Shown here one piece after another: positions 1 through 5,800 of a stretch of 6,651 nt of DNA; within the stretch, counting starts at the first letter, position 1, and every line of letters starts with the position of its first letter. This DNA is from Bacteriovoracaceae bacterium. GTDB taxonomy: Bacteria > Bdellovibrionota > Bacteriovoracia > Bacteriovoracales > Bacteriovoracaceae. Under the pieces are notes generated by a model that had not been told where the DNA came from, ran no database searches, and saw nothing but the letters and a program-made list of their open reading frames with translations. A program made the position numbers and the translations under genes. The stretch covers positions 1 to 6,651 of the forward strand of contig JAKLJM010000262.1 in assembly GCA_023151145.1 (NCBI GenBank), given 5' to 3'.

Positions 1-60
1 AAAAGTGAAAAATCAGTCATTTTAAATATATGGCAAAAAGTAGAGAGGGTTGTAAAGTGA
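1..60 (+). CDS. C-terminal tail of an unidentified upstream gene (partial)
   Basis: Reading from the first base gives 19 codons and a TGA stop at 58-60. The peptide is lysine-rich and ends in IWQKVERVVK, which looks like an amphipathic C-terminal helix. The start lies outside the window. The stop falls 17 bases before the probable rho promoter, which suits the end of a separate gene. In several delta-type genomes the gene before rho is coaE (dephospho-CoA kinase), whose proteins often end in a helix with a similar W-Q/R-K/E pattern. That is only a hint from neighbourhood and pattern; 19 residues cannot identify a family. It could also be a chance open frame. Confidence 0.4.
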   Translation, partial: KSEKSVILNIWQKVERVVK

Positions 61-77
61 AATTGCAGAGTTTAATC

Positions 78-105
78 TTGACAGCTTTAGCCAAGAGGCT
101 ATTAT
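78..105 (+). promoter_or_regulatory. Probable sigma70-type promoter of rho
   Basis: A perfect -35 box TTGACA (78-83) is followed after 16 bases by TATTAT (100-105), which matches five of six positions of the -10 consensus. The predicted transcription start is near 112, giving a leader of about 80 nt before the rho ATG. The spacer contains a 5-bp dyad, TAGCC-AAGA-GGCTA (88-101), that runs into the -10 box. The leader from about 130 to 190 is rich in pyrimidine-C steps and poor in G, as expected of a site where Rho could load and attenuate its own mRNA. Autoregulation is known for rho in E. coli and is inferred here. Confidence 0.7.
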
Positions 106-190
106 AGGAAAATAAATCAAAAAATTACTTTCGTACCTCATACAATCCTTTCATTGAGAGAAGTTATACCCCTTCAGGAGATTACCCCCA

Positions 191-1438
191 ATGCATTTAA
201 ATGATCTAAGACTTAAAGACATGGTCGAGTTGACTCAAATGGCAGAAAGCCTCAACATCGAAAACCCATCGAATCTAAAAAAACACGAACTCATCTTTGC
301 TCTCTTAAAACAAACCGCTACAAACAATGAAGAGATTTTCGGTAACGGTGTTTTAGAAATTCTCCCAGATGGTTTTGGATTCTTAAGATCACCACTTTAT
401 AACTACCTTCCAGGTGCCGATGATATTTACGTTTCACCATCGCAAATCAGAAAATTTGGTTTGAGAAAAGGGGACTCTGTCGAGGGTGAAATTCGCCCAC
501 CAAAAGAAGGAGAGCGCTATTTTGCTCTGGTAAAAGTTAACGAAATTAACGGCCAGACTCCAGATGCTCATAAAAGAACTCAATTGTTCGATAACTTAAC
601 TCCGCTTTATCCAGAAAAGAAAATTAACTTAGAATTTAAACCAACAAATTATTCAACTCGTATGATTGATTTGTTTGTTCCACAAGGTTTTGGACAACGT
701 TGTTTGATCGTTGCTCCACCAAAAGCAGGTAAAACTGTCCTCTTACAAGATATTGCCAATGCCATTACTCATAATCACCCAGAAGCAGTTTTAATTGTTC
801 TTCTGATTGATGAACGTCCGGAAGAAGTGACGGATATGAAAAGAAACGTTGATGCTGAAGTTGTATCAAGTACGTTTGATGAACCAGCTACTCGCCACGT
901 TCAAGTTGCTGAGATGGTTATTGAAAAAGCCAAGCGTCTTACGGAAGCAGGGAAAGACGTTATTATTCTCCTCGATTCAATTACGCGTCTTGCGCGTGCT
1001 TATAACACCGTTGTTCCACCATCTGGTAAAATTCTCTCGGGTGGGGTGGATTCAAATGCTCTACATAAACCAAAAAGATTTTTTGGTTCAGCTCGTAATA
1101 TTGAAGGTGGTGGTTCTCTTACCATTATCGCAACTTCACTTATCGATACTGGTTCAAGAATGGATGAAGTTATCTTTGAAGAATTTAAAGGTACAGGTAA
1201 CTCTGAAATTCAATTAGATAGAAAATTACTTGAAAAACGTATTTTCCCGGCCCTTGATATCAATAAGTCTTCTACAAGAAAAGAAGAGCTTTTAATGACA
1301 AGTAGTGATCTCCAAAGATCTTATTTATTAAGAAAAGTTCTCCATCCAATGGCACCGATTGATGCTATGGAATTCATTCTCTCTCGAATTACAAAAGCTA
1401 AAACAAATGCAGAATTCTTAGACTCAATGAACTCTTAG
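191..1438 (+). CDS. rho: Transcription termination factor Rho
   Basis: Rho is a cytoplasmic homohexameric RNA-dependent ATPase and translocase that binds untranslated nascent RNA and terminates transcription. At 415 residues it is close to the 419 of E. coli Rho and has no insertion. Visible parts in order are: the N-terminal Rho_N helical domain (about 1-45); the OB-fold RNA-binding domain with GFGFLR (61-66) and IYVSPSQIRKF (79-89); Walker A APPKAGKT (175-182, Lys181); the ERPEEVTDM segment with the catalytic Glu (about 211); Walker B VIILLD (257-262); the LSGGVDSNAL Q-loop (282-291); the EFKGTGN segment (331-337); and the arginine finger in STRKEELL (Arg363). The ATG is supported by AGGAG at 176-180 and by alignment with the E. 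coli N-terminus. The last five codons form one arm of a terminator-like hairpin. Confidence 0.98.
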   Translation: MHLNDLRLKDMVELTQMAESLNIENPSNLKKHELIFALLKQTATNNEEIFGNGVLEILPDGFGFLRSPLYNYLPGADDIYVSPSQIRKFGLRKGDSVEGEIRPPKEGERYFALVKVNEINGQTPDAHKRTQLFDNLTPLYPEKKINLEFKPTNYSTRMIDLFVPQGFGQRCLIVAPPKAGKTVLLQDIANAITHNHPEAVLIVLLIDERPEEVTDMKRNVDAEVVSSTFDEPATRHVQVAEMVIEKAKRLTEAGKDVIILLDSITRLARAYNTVVPPSGKILSGGVDSNALHKPKRFFGSARNIEGGGSLTIIATSLIDTGSRMDEVIFEEFKGTGNSEIQLDRKLLEKRIFPALDINKSSTRKEELLMTSSDLQRSYLLRKVLHPMAPIDAMEFILSRITKAKTNAEFLDSMNS

Positions 1439-1462
1439 CGGAGTTCATTGAGTACTGTTTTT
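1419..1462 (+). terminator. Probable intrinsic terminator overlapping the rho stop codon
   Basis: ACTCAATGAACTC (1422-1434) and GAGTTCATTGAGT (1441-1453) form a perfect 13-bp inverted repeat around a 6-nt loop that contains the rho TAG. Skipping A1454 lets 1419-1421 pair with 1455-1457, so the helix reaches the U run at 1458-1462. Further T-rich sequence continues to about 1493. The left arm lies inside the rho coding sequence. The stem is only moderately GC-rich, so termination may be partial. The reverse strand has no matching U-tract, so it should act on rho transcription only. Confidence 0.72.
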
Positions 1463-1478
1463 AAAAGTTTTTTGTAAT
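1449..1478 (+). promoter_or_regulatory. Weak candidate promoter for prfA
   Basis: If the rho terminator works, the prfA group needs its own start. TTGAGT (about 1448-1453, within the terminator stem) and TGTAAT (1473-1478, five of six matches to the -10 consensus) are separated by 19 bases, longer than the preferred 17. TATTAT at 1478-1483 is another -10-like hexamer but has no partner. The T-rich surroundings make chance matches likely, so this is a candidate only; readthrough from rho is the alternative. Confidence 0.25.
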
Positions 1479-1505
1479 ATTATTTTTTGTTTTAGTGAGT
1501 GTCCC

Positions 1506-2579
1506 ATGTCCATGTTCGATAAATTAGATTCAGTTATTTCTCGTTATGAGCAACTAACCGAAAAGTTAGCCGATCCTTCAATTTATGATCGTCAGAAAGA
1601 ATTTAAAGAAATTAGTTCTGAAAGATCTGGGATCGAAGAGTTGGTACACGTTTATCGCGAGTATAAAAAACTGATGGCCGATCTTGAAGGGACTAAAGAT
1701 ATCTTACGTAACGAAAAAGATGAAGAGTTACGAGAGATGGCCAAATTAGATCTTTCAGATATGGAAGCACAAGTTCCAGATTACGAAGAAAGATTAAGAC
1801 TTTTATTACTTCCAAAAGATCCACTAGATGAAAAGAACGTCATCATGGAAATGCGCGCTGGTGCTGGTGGTGACGAAGCTTCGATTTTTGTCGGTGATAT
1901 GTTTAGAATGTATCAAAACTACTTTAAAACTTTAGGCTTCAAAGTAAATATTGATTCCATCTCTGAGGGTGACCAAGGAATGAAAGAAATCATTTTTACT
2001 GTCGAAGGCGAGAAAGTATATTCTAAAGTAAAATGGGAAGCTGGAGTTCATCGAGTTCAGCGAGTTCCTAAAACTGAAACCATGGGACGCGTTCACACGT
2101 CTACAATTACTGTAGCGGTAATGCCAGAAGTAGAAGATTTAGATTTTGAATTAAATATGAATGAAGTACGCGTTGACGTTTATCGTTCATCGGGTGCTGG
2201 TGGACAGTCGGTTAACACTACCGACTCTGCAGTACGTATGACTCACATTCCAACAGGAATTTCCGTTGCTTGTCAGGATGAGAGATCACAATTAAAAAAC
2301 AAAGCGAAAGCTTCAAGAATCTTAAAAGCTCGTATCTATGAAAAGATGATCACGGAGCAAAAAAGTAAAAGTGATGCTGAAAGAAAGTCACAAGTTGGAG
2401 AAGGGGATCGTTCTGAGAAAATTAGAACTTACAACTATCCTCAAAACCGAGTTACTGATCATAGAATTGGATTAACGTCTCATAACCTAGAAGGAATTAT
2501 GGCCGGAGATCTAGCCGAAATCACAAATGCCTTGATTGCCCATCATCAAGCGGAATTACTCAAAGGACAAGAAGAGTAA
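1506..2579 (+). CDS. prfA: Peptide chain release factor 1 (RF1)
   Basis: RF1 recognises UAA and UAG in the ribosomal A site and triggers hydrolysis of peptidyl-tRNA. The 357 residues match the usual length of about 360. The order is an N-terminal helical domain (about 1-105), the MRAGAGGDEAS segment (116-126), the codon-recognition PxT motif as PKT (188-190) in VQRVPKTETMGRVHTS, which marks RF1 rather than RF2 (SPF), and the catalytic GGQ (232-234) in SGAGGQSVNTTDSAVR. The segment RTYNYPQNRVTDHRIG (307-322) is also typical. The weak ribosome site GTGAG (1495-1499) lies 6 bases before the chosen ATG. An in-frame ATG at 1512 would give MFDKL, a very common RF1 start, so the true start may be two codons later. 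prmC follows after 9 bases. Confidence 0.97.
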   Translation: MSMFDKLDSVISRYEQLTEKLADPSIYDRQKEFKEISSERSGIEELVHVYREYKKLMADLEGTKDILRNEKDEELREMAKLDLSDMEAQVPDYEERLRLLLLPKDPLDEKNVIMEMRAGAGGDEASIFVGDMFRMYQNYFKTLGFKVNIDSISEGDQGMKEIIFTVEGEKVYSKVKWEAGVHRVQRVPKTETMGRVHTSTITVAVMPEVEDLDFELNMNEVRVDVYRSSGAGGQSVNTTDSAVRMTHIPTGISVACQDERSQLKNKAKASRILKARIYEKMITEQKSKSDAERKSQVGEGDRSEKIRTYNYPQNRVTDHRIGLTSHNLEGIMAGDLAEITNALIAHHQAELLKGQEE

Positions 2580-2588
2580 AAAATTTGA

Positions 2589-3497
2589 ATGAAAATTAAA
2601 AGCATAGTTAAAAATGGTGAAGCTTTAAGTGCTTTCTTTGAGAAAGAGAAAAAGCATCTTCTTCATTTTTATCCAGGCTTGACGATTCAACGTCTAAAAC
2701 AAGATTTCAAATTAATGGCGTTTATTCATGGTATTGATAATGGAACAAATGCCGATGAAATTTTTGATCGCCCCTATCTTTCTTATAAGACAAATCCCCT
2801 AACCATCTTTTTTGAAAAATTAAGTTTAGGTGTACCGTTAGAGTATATAACTGGTTACCGTTATTTTTATAAATCACTTTTTAGAGTGACTCCAGATGTG
2901 CTTATCCCTCGAAGTGAAACGGAAATCTTAGTTGAAAAAGCAGTATCGTGGATCAATAAAAATCACAGCGAAGACTTTCATGTATTAGATCTAGGAACAG
3001 GTTCAGGTGCGATTGCTTTATCGATTCTTATGGATACTGATAAGAAATTGCAGATCGTGGCATCAGATATTTCGGAGAAAGCACTAAAAGTTGCTCGTGA
3101 GAATTATTCATCCTTAAAATATCTTTTTCCTGCTCATCATAAAATGACCTTTATTCAAAGTGATCGCTTACACAATATAAAAGATCAATTTGATTTAATT
3201 TGCACAAATCCTCCCTATATAAAGCGGCTAGCTGATCGCGAGGGGGTTCATCATCAAGTTCAAAATTCAGAGCCACATTTAGCTTTGTTTTTAGATGATG
3301 ATCTATATGATTTATGGTTTCATGATTTATTCCATAGCTGTTTTCATTCATTAAAACCCCATGGAATGGTTTTAATGGAGGGACATGAAAATCATCTAGA
3401 ACATTTAGCTGAACTCGCTAAAAAAGTGGGCTTTGGACAAATTGAATTAATAAAAGATTACACTGATCGAATTAGGTTTTTAAAACTTTTAAAATAA
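2589..3497 (+). CDS. prmC: Release factor glutamine methyltransferase PrmC (HemK)
   Basis: PrmC uses S-adenosylmethionine to methylate the glutamine of the GGQ motif in release factors, here expected to be Q234 of the RF1 encoded just upstream. The protein has 302 residues, slightly above the E. coli length of about 277. It shows an N-terminal helical domain (about 1-85), the family segment GVPLEYITGYRYF (81-93), IPRSETE (106-112), the SAM-binding VLDLGTGSGAIAL (132-144), the acidic residue D160 after the second strand, and the catalytic NPPYI (207-211) that binds the target glutamine. The EP-AL-GG-DGL region seen in most PrmC proteins is altered: EPHLAL is kept (228-233), but the glycines are replaced by LDDDLYDL. 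No strong Shine-Dalgarno is present; GAAGAG (2571-2576) in the end of prfA is the best, so translational coupling to prfA is likely. Confidence 0.95.
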   Translation: MKIKSIVKNGEALSAFFEKEKKHLLHFYPGLTIQRLKQDFKLMAFIHGIDNGTNADEIFDRPYLSYKTNPLTIFFEKLSLGVPLEYITGYRYFYKSLFRVTPDVLIPRSETEILVEKAVSWINKNHSEDFHVLDLGTGSGAIALSILMDTDKKLQIVASDISEKALKVARENYSSLKYLFPAHHKMTFIQSDRLHNIKDQFDLICTNPPYIKRLADREGVHHQVQNSEPHLALFLDDDLYDLWFHDLFHSCFHSLKPHGMVLMEGHENHLEHLAELAKKVGFGQIELIKDYTDRIRFLKLLK

Positions 3498-3525
3498 ATC
3501 TCTTTTAAGAGAAAATTGAGGAATT

Positions 3526-4698
3526 ATGGATAAATTATTAGTACACGGACCTTGTAAATTAAATGGTACTGTTAAAATTTCTCGAGCGAAGAATGCTTAT
3601 TTGCCTATTTTAGCGGCAGTATTACTTTCTGATAAAAAAATTCATTTAAAAAATATTCCTGATCTTCAAGATATTAAAACGATGATTAAGCTCTTAGAGA
3701 TGCTTGGTGTGACGGTGACGAGAGCTGGAAATATTACAACATTTGATGCTTCAACTTTAAACTCACATGAAGCAACTTATGATTTAGTTAAAACTATGCG
3801 AGCATCTATTTTTGTTCTAGGTCCATTATTGGCTCGTTTAGGAAAAGCAAAAGTTTCACTACCTGGTGGATGCGCAATTGGGACTCGTCCTATTGATATT
3901 CACTTAACGAACTTAGAAAAAATGGGCTGTGAAATTCATTTAACAGGTGGATACGTTGAAGCTTCAGTTTCAAAACTAAAAGCTACTCATTTACCTCTAT
4001 CCTTTCCTTCAGTAGGGGCTACTGAAAACCTCATGATGGCCGCAGTCTTTGTTGAAGGCACAACCGTTATTGACAACGCCGCTCTTGAGCCAGAGATTGA
4101 TGATTTGGCAAACTTTATCAATGCCATGGGAGGAAAGGTCACTGGAATTGGAACTCGAAAATTAGAAGTGACCGGAGTGAAGGAACTTTCAGACGTGCGC
4201 ATTGAAGATGTGAATCCCAGCCATTTAGAGTTCGTTATAGAACTTTTGAAAGAAATGGGTGGAAAAATATCTGTGGGTGACAACTTTATACACGTTGAAA
4301 AAAGTGTTTTAAAATCTTGTCACGTCGATACAGCTCCTTTCCCAGGGTTTCCTACCGATGCTCAAGCCCAAATGATCGCTCTTTGTACACAAGTAAAAGG
4401 ATCATCAGTTATTACAGAGCATATTTTTGAAAACCGCTTCATGCATGTGCCTGAGCTTGTTCGATTGGGCGCTAATATCGTTTTAAAAGGGAAGTCAGCC
4501 ATCATTGAGGGGGAGCAAAAGCTTAACGGTGCTCCAATTATGTGTACCGATTTAAGAGCCTCTGCAGCACTTATTATCGCAGCCCTGTGTGCGACAGGCA
4601 CTACGGAAATTCAACGAATCTATCACCTCGATCGTGGATACGAAAAACTAGTAGATAAATTGGCGACTCTTGGGGCAAAAGTAGAACGAGTGAAATAA
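3526..4698 (+). CDS. murA: UDP-N-acetylglucosamine 1-carboxyvinyltransferase MurA, shortened and atypical
   Basis: MurA transfers enolpyruvate from PEP to UDP-GlcNAc in the cytoplasm, the first committed step of peptidoglycan synthesis and the target of fosfomycin. Conserved features include K22/N23, YDLVKTMRAS (85-94), the catalytic Cys116 in LPGGCAIGTRP (112-121), SVGATENLMMAA (162-173), EPEIDDLANF (188-197), FPTDAQAQ (275-282), FENRFMHVPEL (301-311), TDLRASAAL (341-349) and HLDRGYEKL (367-375). The catalytic cysteine means intrinsic fosfomycin resistance is not predicted from that position. The length is 390 rather than about 419, because about 25 residues containing the usual V-x-PDRIE-TGTF helix are missing between GVKEL (217-221) and VRIEDVNP (224-231). 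The usual SGAKNAALP reads SRAKNAYLP (Arg20, Tyr25). The frame is intact. GAGGA (3518-3522) precedes the ATG. The gene lies 28 bases after prmC and 28 before the HIT gene. Family assignment is firm; full activity is not certain. Confidence 0.93.
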   Translation: MDKLLVHGPCKLNGTVKISRAKNAYLPILAAVLLSDKKIHLKNIPDLQDIKTMIKLLEMLGVTVTRAGNITTFDASTLNSHEATYDLVKTMRASIFVLGPLLARLGKAKVSLPGGCAIGTRPIDIHLTNLEKMGCEIHLTGGYVEASVSKLKATHLPLSFPSVGATENLMMAAVFVEGTTVIDNAALEPEIDDLANFINAMGGKVTGIGTRKLEVTGVKELSDVRIEDVNPSHLEFVIELLKEMGGKISVGDNFIHVEKSVLKSCHVDTAPFPGFPTDAQAQMIALCTQVKGSSVITEHIFENRFMHVPELVRLGANIVLKGKSAIIEGEQKLNGAPIMCTDLRASAALIIAALCATGTTEIQRIYHLDRGYEKLVDKLATLGAKVERVK

Positions 4699-4726
4699 AT
4701 TTTAAAGTAAGAGTTAAGGAAAATTT

Positions 4727-5068
4727 ATGGATAACTGTTTGTTTTGTAAAATTTTAAAAAATGAAATACCAGCAAAAAAAATATATGAAGACGATGTCGT
4801 TTTTGGTTTTGTAGATATTTATCCTCAAGCTAAAACCCATCTGCTTTTTATTCATAAATCTCACACCGCTAACATCAATGAAATGGCCAATGATCCAAAA
4901 GCTATTGGTGAAGTTTTTCAAGCCATTCAAAAATACACACGCAGTGAATCTATGGAACAAGAGGGCTTTAGAGTCGTTACAAACTTAGGTCCCCTAGCTG
5001 GTCAAACTGTTTTCCATACGCACTTTCATGTTCTAGCGGGTGAGAAGCTCGGTCGATTTGGTTCTTAA
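4727..5068 (+). CDS. HIT-family (HINT-like) nucleotide hydrolase
   Basis: This 113-residue cytoplasmic protein belongs to the histidine triad superfamily, whose HINT branch hydrolyses purine nucleoside phosphoramidates and AMP-lysine-type adducts. The N-terminal CLFCKI pair (C4, C7), EIPAKKIYEDD (13-23), DIYPQAKTHLLFI (30-42) and the C-terminal triad QTVFHTHFHVLAG (93-105; H97, H99, H101) are all present; H99 is the expected nucleophile. C4 and C7 with H46 and H97 could form the structural zinc site seen in some relatives. The length is typical. TAAGGA (4715-4720) lies 6 bases before the ATG. It is probably the last gene of the prfA-prmC-murA unit (28 bases after murA). Its natural substrate and any link to cell-wall synthesis or translation are unknown. 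Its stop codon touches that of the convergent gene. Confidence 0.93.
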   Translation: MDNCLFCKILKNEIPAKKIYEDDVVFGFVDIYPQAKTHLLFIHKSHTANINEMANDPKAIGEVFQAIQKYTRSESMEQEGFRVVTNLGPLAGQTVFHTHFHVLAGEKLGRFGS

Positions 5069-5611
5069 TTAGATAGAAGCAATTTTTCTCATGCGTAGAT
5101 CTAATTTATTAGCATATGTTTTCTTTAACGATTTTGTTTTTGAATGGTAACGAGCGTACCAAATTTCATCTTTATGGGCGTATTTAGTTTTTAAATCTAC
5201 AAGGATTTGTCCCATTTTAATGAGAGCGTATCTTTCACTTCTCTTTAATTCTTGAATATCCAATTCACCTAGACCTAAACGTTTAAATTCTTCTTTCCAT
5301 ACTTTTGGATTAATTTGTACTAATGAAATATCACCAGTCGAAGATACTTTATGATGTCTAAAATCACTTTCAGTATCAATAATTGAAACGATAATTTTTG
5401 GATCAATATTATATCTTCTAGAAGTATATTGAATAAGATCAGCGATCTTTTTAACTTCTTGTGCTTCAAATGATGGTTCAACTGTTTCAATCATTTTTTG
5501 AATTCTTTTATTATCAACAATACTCCAGTCACTATTAGTCATATGAGCTGGAATTGCATTGATACTAAAAGATAAAATTAATGCAGTTACGATGATTTTT
5601 ATTGTACCCAT
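5069..5611 (-). CDS. Small secreted lytic transglycosylase-like (SLT-domain) protein
   Basis: The 180-residue protein begins with a Sec-type signal peptide: Lys5, a hydrophobic core IIVTALILSFSINA (6-19), and likely cleavage after A19 or A22. No cysteine is present, so it is not a lipoprotein. The mature part carries the SLT core: AxxYxIDPxIIxSIIDTES (about 64-82) with Glu81 as the expected catalytic acid, SSTGDISLVQINP (90-102) matching the A-x-G-x-GLMQ-x-P motif with Val for Met, and WYARYHSKTKSLKKTYANKL (151-170) matching the last motif with its conserved Tyr. It probably cleaves the MurNAc-GlcNAc bond in the periplasm. No LysM or SPOR domain is attached, so targeting is unknown. The ribosome site GGGGG (5618-5622 complement) lies 6 bases before the ATG and could pair with anti-SD with one G-U. 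Its stop abuts the HIT gene stop. Confidence 0.85.
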   Translation of the reverse strand: MGTIKIIVTALILSFSINAIPAHMTNSDWSIVDNKRIQKMIETVEPSFEAQEVKKIADLIQYTSRRYNIDPKIIVSIIDTESDFRHHKVSSTGDISLVQINPKVWKEEFKRLGLGELDIQELKRSERYALIKMGQILVDLKTKYAHKDEIWYARYHSKTKSLKKTYANKLDLRMRKIASI

Positions 5612-5612
5612 T

Positions 5613-5673
5613 TTAGACCCCCGTCTGCCTTTTAATATTCAATTTAAGGGCCAAAATAAGCGGGGTAAGGGGC
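5613..5673 (-). promoter_or_regulatory. Foldable mRNA leader that could mask the ribosome binding site
   Basis: In the minus-strand transcript, CCCCG (5665-5661) can pair with CGGGG (5623-5619), which includes the Shine-Dalgarno run. Nested inside, GCCCTT (5651-5646) can pair with AAGGC (5631-5627) with one bulged C. A competing local hairpin, AGAC-GGGG-GTCT (5626-5615), would put the ribosome site in its loop. The C/G runs stand out in an otherwise AT-rich gap. The two folds exclude each other, which would suit a translational switch or temperature response. This is an inference from complementarity; no known riboswitch class is recognised. Confidence 0.3.
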
Positions 5674-5701
5674 TAATTGATGGAAGCAAAAATGCTTAAA
5701 G

Positions 5702-5732
5702 ATTAGACGATGTCTAAAAATAGAGCAGTCAA
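5702..5732 (-). promoter_or_regulatory. Tentative promoter of the lytic-transglycosylase gene overlapping a dyad
   Basis: On the minus strand TTGACT (5732-5727) is followed after 19 bases by TCTAAT (5707-5702), five of six matches to TATAAT. A 6-bp perfect dyad, TTAGAC-GAT-GTCTAA on the plus strand (5703-5717), covers the -10 box and part of the spacer, so it could be an operator. The same half-sites TTAGAC and GTCT recur at 5613-5626 beside the start codon. The 19-base spacer is long and the -35 sits in the end of the kdpE terminator, so confidence is low. Confidence 0.3.
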
Positions 5733-5754
5733 AAAAGGGATCATGAAAGATTCC
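5731..5754 (-). terminator. Probable terminator of the kdpDE unit
   Basis: About 47 bases after the kdpE stop, the minus-strand transcript reads GGAATC-TTTCAT-GATCCC followed by six Us. The stem has five canonical pairs and one A-C mismatch, with a 6-nt loop. It is short but has the right polarity and a clean U-tract. A longer weak pairing of CACCT (5797-5793 area) with AGGTG (about 5762-5758) lies upstream. Confidence 0.45.
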
Positions 5755-5800
5755 GGCACCTTAATAAAGGACATTTAAATCAAGTGGTTAGGTGTTTCTT

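Noticed and set aside
849..1217. Open frame of 122 codons inside rho, same strand, another frame
   Set aside because: It lies wholly within the well-conserved rho frame, has no ribosome site and its leucine-rich translation matches no family.
3151..3351. Minus-strand open frame within prmC
   Set aside because: Shadow of the conserved prmC frame covering the catalytic NPPY region; no ribosome site or recognisable motif.
3499..3512. Palindrome-like TCTCTTTTAAGAGA between prmC and murA
   Set aside because: Five-base arms with a 4-nt loop and no U-tract; it sits just before the murA ribosome site but nothing else suggests function.
3987..4601. Two minus-strand open frames within murA
   Set aside because: Both mirror conserved murA sequence and have serine/proline-rich or otherwise unremarkable translations.
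4754..4960. Minus-strand open frame within the HIT gene
   Set aside because: Shadow of a clearly conserved HIT-family frame; no supporting signal.
5067..5106. Inverted repeat AATTAGAT ... ATCTAATT at the convergent gene junction
   Set aside because: The 8-bp AT-rich arms are separated by 24 bases and no U-tract follows the second arm, so it is not a credible terminator.
5640..5660. Sigma54-like -24/-12 element on the minus strand (TTGGCCC then TTGA)
   Set aside because: The GG spacing is right but the -12 GC is GA and the rest of the consensus is poor.
5684..5697. Small hairpin AAGCA-AAAA-TGCTT in the gap before the lytic-transglycosylase gene
   Set aside because: Short AT-rich stem with no U-tract on either strand; expected by chance in such sequence.
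5612..5800. A small RNA gene or short coding sequence in the gap
   Set aside because: No open frame with a ribosome site and no plus-strand promoter with a matching terminator was found; the visible elements are explained as terminator, tentative promoter and leader.
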